Source: Mycobacterium sp.
GTDB taxonomy: Bacteria; Actinomycetota; Actinomycetes; Mycobacteriales; Mycobacteriaceae
NCBI GenBank assembly: GCA_018500005.2
Contig: JAHBAP020000219.1
Location: 1 to 6,934 of the forward strand
Reading direction: 5' to 3'
Length of the DNA: 6,934 bases
The position numbers and the translations under genes are program-made. How positions within the stretch are numbered: position 1 is the first letter of the stretch; every line of letters starts with the position of its first letter. Positions 5,293 through 6,934 of the stretch are shown in pieces. A model generated the notes under the pieces. That model did no database searches. It was not told the DNA's origin and saw nothing but the letters and a program-made list of their open reading frames with translations.

Positions 5293-6934
5293 GTGCCTCA
5301 CACCGGAGGTGACGCGATCGACACAGCTCCCCGATTGCCAGGGCCGCAGGCGCCCTCGCCGTTCCTCCGCGGCGGCGGCGAGGTCGGTGCAGATCTGGCG
5401 AAAATCGACTGGGCGTCGACTCCGCTCGGCGTCCCGGCCGACTGGCCGCAAAGCCTGCGAACCACCGTGAAAACCCTGCTGGCCTCGCGGTTTTCGATGT
5501 GGATGGCGTGGGGTCCGGAGCTGACCTTCTTCTGCAACGCCGCCTACCGCCGCGACACTCTCGGCCGAAAATACCCCTGGGCACTGGGCCGTCCGGCCAG
5601 GCAGGTGTGGGAGGAGATCTGGCCCGATGTCGGTCCGCGAATCGACCGGGTGCTCAGCACCGGCGAGTCGACGTGGGACGAGGGTCTGCTGCTGTTCCTG
5701 GAACGCTCCGGCTATCGCGAGGAGACCTATCACACCTTCTCCTACAGTCCGCTTCGCGACGACGACGCCGCTGTGGTGGGCATGCTGTGCGTGGTCAGCG
5801 AGGACACCGCCCGGGTGATCGGCGAACGGCGGATGGAGACACTGCGCGATCTCGGCTCCGACCCGACGGTGGTGCGCACCGAAGAAGAGACCCTGGCCTT
5901 CGCCGCCCGCCAACTTGAGCGCAACCAGAAGGATCTGCCGTTCACGCTCACCTACCTGCTGGATTCCTCCGGCGGTGCCCGTCTGGCCGCCGGCAGCGGA
6001 GTGCCCGCAGGTCACCCTGTGGCGCCGGTGCGGCTGCCCTGCGACGAAAGCGCGATCTGGCCGGTGACCGAGGTGGGCCGCGGCCGAAGTGTGATCGTCG
6101 ATCTGGACGCGATCGACCGAGTGCCCACCGGGGAGTGGTCGGAACCGCCTACTCGGGCGGTGGTCACTCCCCTAGGTTCCCAGGGCGGCACGCCGATCGG
6201 GTTTGTGGTGGCCGGACTGAACCGGTACCGGCCCTTCGACGAGGACTACCGCGGCTTCCTGAGACTGGTAGCCGGACACATCGCCGGCGGTATCGCGAGC
6301 GCCCGCAGTTACGCGGCCCAGCAACGTCGCGCCGAGGAACTGGCCGAGCTCGACCGGGCCAAAACCGTCTTCTTCTCCAACATCAGCCATGAGTTCCGCA
6401 CGCCGCTGACGCTTATTTTGGGTCCCATTGGTGAATTACGAAGCACTCCAAACGATTTCACCGAAGCTGTTCGCGAAGACATCGAAGTCGTGTATCGCAA
6501 CGGCCTGCGATTGGGGAAGTTGGTAAACACCCTGCTGGATTTCTCCCGCATCGAGGCGGGCCGGATGCAGGCGCACTACGAACCGGTCGATCTGGCCGGG
6601 CTGACCGCCGAACTCGCCGGTATCTTCCGTTCTGCCACCGCAAGAGCCGGACTGGAGCTCGTCGTCGACTGCCAGCCCCTGCAGGCCCAGGCATACGTCG
6701 ACCGCGACATGTGGGAGAAGGTGATCTTCAACCTGCTCTCCAACGCGGTGAAGTTCACGTTGCAGGGCTCGATCACCGTCACGGTGCGACAGGACGCGGA
6801 CACCGCGGTGGTGACGGTGAGCGACACCGGAGTCGGCATCCCCGGCTCGGAGCTGGCGAGGGTATTCGAACGCTTTCACCGCATCCAGACGAGGGCGGCA
6901 CGCTCCACCGAGGGCAGCGGTATCGGCCTTGCTC
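5293..6934 (+). CDS. PAS-GAF sensor histidine kinase, 3' end outside window
   Basis: This is a two-component sensor kinase that should autophosphorylate a histidine and pass phosphate to a response regulator not seen here. The frame has no stop to the right edge, giving 547 visible residues. Domains in order are a linker with 'GGGEVGADL' (27-35); a PAS-like domain (about 45-178: 'WASTPLG', 'WGPELTFFCNAAYR', 'ALGRPARQVWEEIWPDVGP', 'TFSYSPLRDDD'); a GAF-like domain (about 187-340); a short coiled linker; HisKA with SNISHEFRTPLTLILGP (phospho-acceptor His366); and HATPase with an N box 'NLLSNAVKFT' (Asn484), G1 DTGVGIP (511-517), F box VFERF (524-528) and G2 GSGIGLA (541-547). No membrane segment is visible, so it is probably cytosolic. 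Relatives with this N-terminus often carry receiver or other domains after the kinase core. The GTG at 5293 has GGAAGG nine bases upstream. A stop at 5242-5244 bounds the frame, and a competing start is discussed in the findings. Confidence 0.92.
   Translation, partial: MPHTGGDAIDTAPRLPGPQAPSPFLRGGGEVGADLAKIDWASTPLGVPADWPQSLRTTVKTLLASRFSMWMAWGPELTFFCNAAYRRDTLGRKYPWALGRPARQVWEEIWPDVGPRIDRVLSTGESTWDEGLLLFLERSGYREETYHTFSYSPLRDDDAAVVGMLCVVSEDTARVIGERRMETLRDLGSDPTVVRTEEETLAFAARQLERNQKDLPFTLTYLLDSSGGARLAAGSGVPAGHPVAPVRLPCDESAIWPVTEVGRGRSVIVDLDAIDRVPTGEWSEPPTRAVVTPLGSQGGTPIGFVVAGLNRYRPFDEDYRGFLRLVAGHIAGGIASARSYAAQQRRAEELAELDRAKTVFFSNISHEFRTPLTLILGPIGELRSTPNDFTEAVREDIEVVYRNGLRLGKLVNTLLDFSRIEAGRMQAHYEPVDLAGLTAELAGIFRSATARAGLELVVDCQPLQAQAYVDRDMWEKVIFNLLSNAVKFTLQGSITVTVRQDADTAVVTVSDTGVGIPGSELARVFERFHRIQTRAARSTEGSGIGLA

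Noticed and set aside
5309..5470. GTG at 5309 as a start served by the nearby GGAGG
   Set aside because: It overlaps the Shine-Dalgarno itself and lies out of frame with the kinase. The frame closes at 5470 without any recognisable protein.
5233..6015. Minus-strand open frame of 260 codons opposite the kinase and running into the tRNA trailer
   Set aside because: The plus strand here encodes clear PAS and GAF features, and the antisense translation shows no family pattern.
1..6934. CRISPR array, insertion sequence, toxin-antitoxin or defence cassette
   Set aside because: I saw no regularly spaced long repeats, transposase motifs, terminal inverted repeats or defence-domain motifs on either strand.

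Overview
The window reads as chromosomal DNA from a high-GC actinobacterium, almost certainly a mycobacterium and probably a fast-growing or non-tuberculous one. The evidence is GC-rich codon use, frequent GTG starts, 4-base GTGA gene overlaps, and a gene order (lppL-like lipoprotein, pyrD, then on the opposite strand a PEBP-family protein and an M20 peptidase) that matches, from memory, Rv2138 to Rv2141c of Mycobacterium tuberculosis. That match was not tested by a search.

Layout. Bases 1-2306 form a plus-strand operon: the 3' part of a beta-propeller lipoprotein gene (its start lies left of the window), a small DUF5703-type gene and pyrD, joined by two successive GTGA overlaps. A 21-base convergent gap with a possible hairpin separates pyrD from a minus-strand pair: an M20 zinc peptidase (4242 to 2908) followed by a PEBP/YbhB-type protein (2858 to 2328). 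The gap between these two carries an unusual 17-base tandem repeat that spans the peptidase stop codon. An AT-rich divergent intergenic region (4243-4342) with a perfect inverted repeat lies between the peptidase and a plus-strand lipoprotein whose mature part resembles the PknH extracellular sensor domain. Next come a tRNA-Leu (anticodon GAG) and the 5' part of a large PAS-GAF-histidine kinase gene that runs off the right edge.

How the genes work together. PyrD makes orotate for pyrimidine synthesis at the membrane, and its two upstream partners are co-translated with it for reasons that are not known. The peptidase and PEBP protein are probably co-transcribed. The right half holds two likely signal-perception proteins, an orphan PknH-type lipoprotein and a cytoplasmic-looking sensor kinase, but nothing in the sequence links them. 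Most of the window is ordinary core genome. I do not see a convincing undescribed system. The best second looks are the stop-codon tandem repeat with its two mini-ORFs, the divergent operator-like region, and the start of the sensor kinase.
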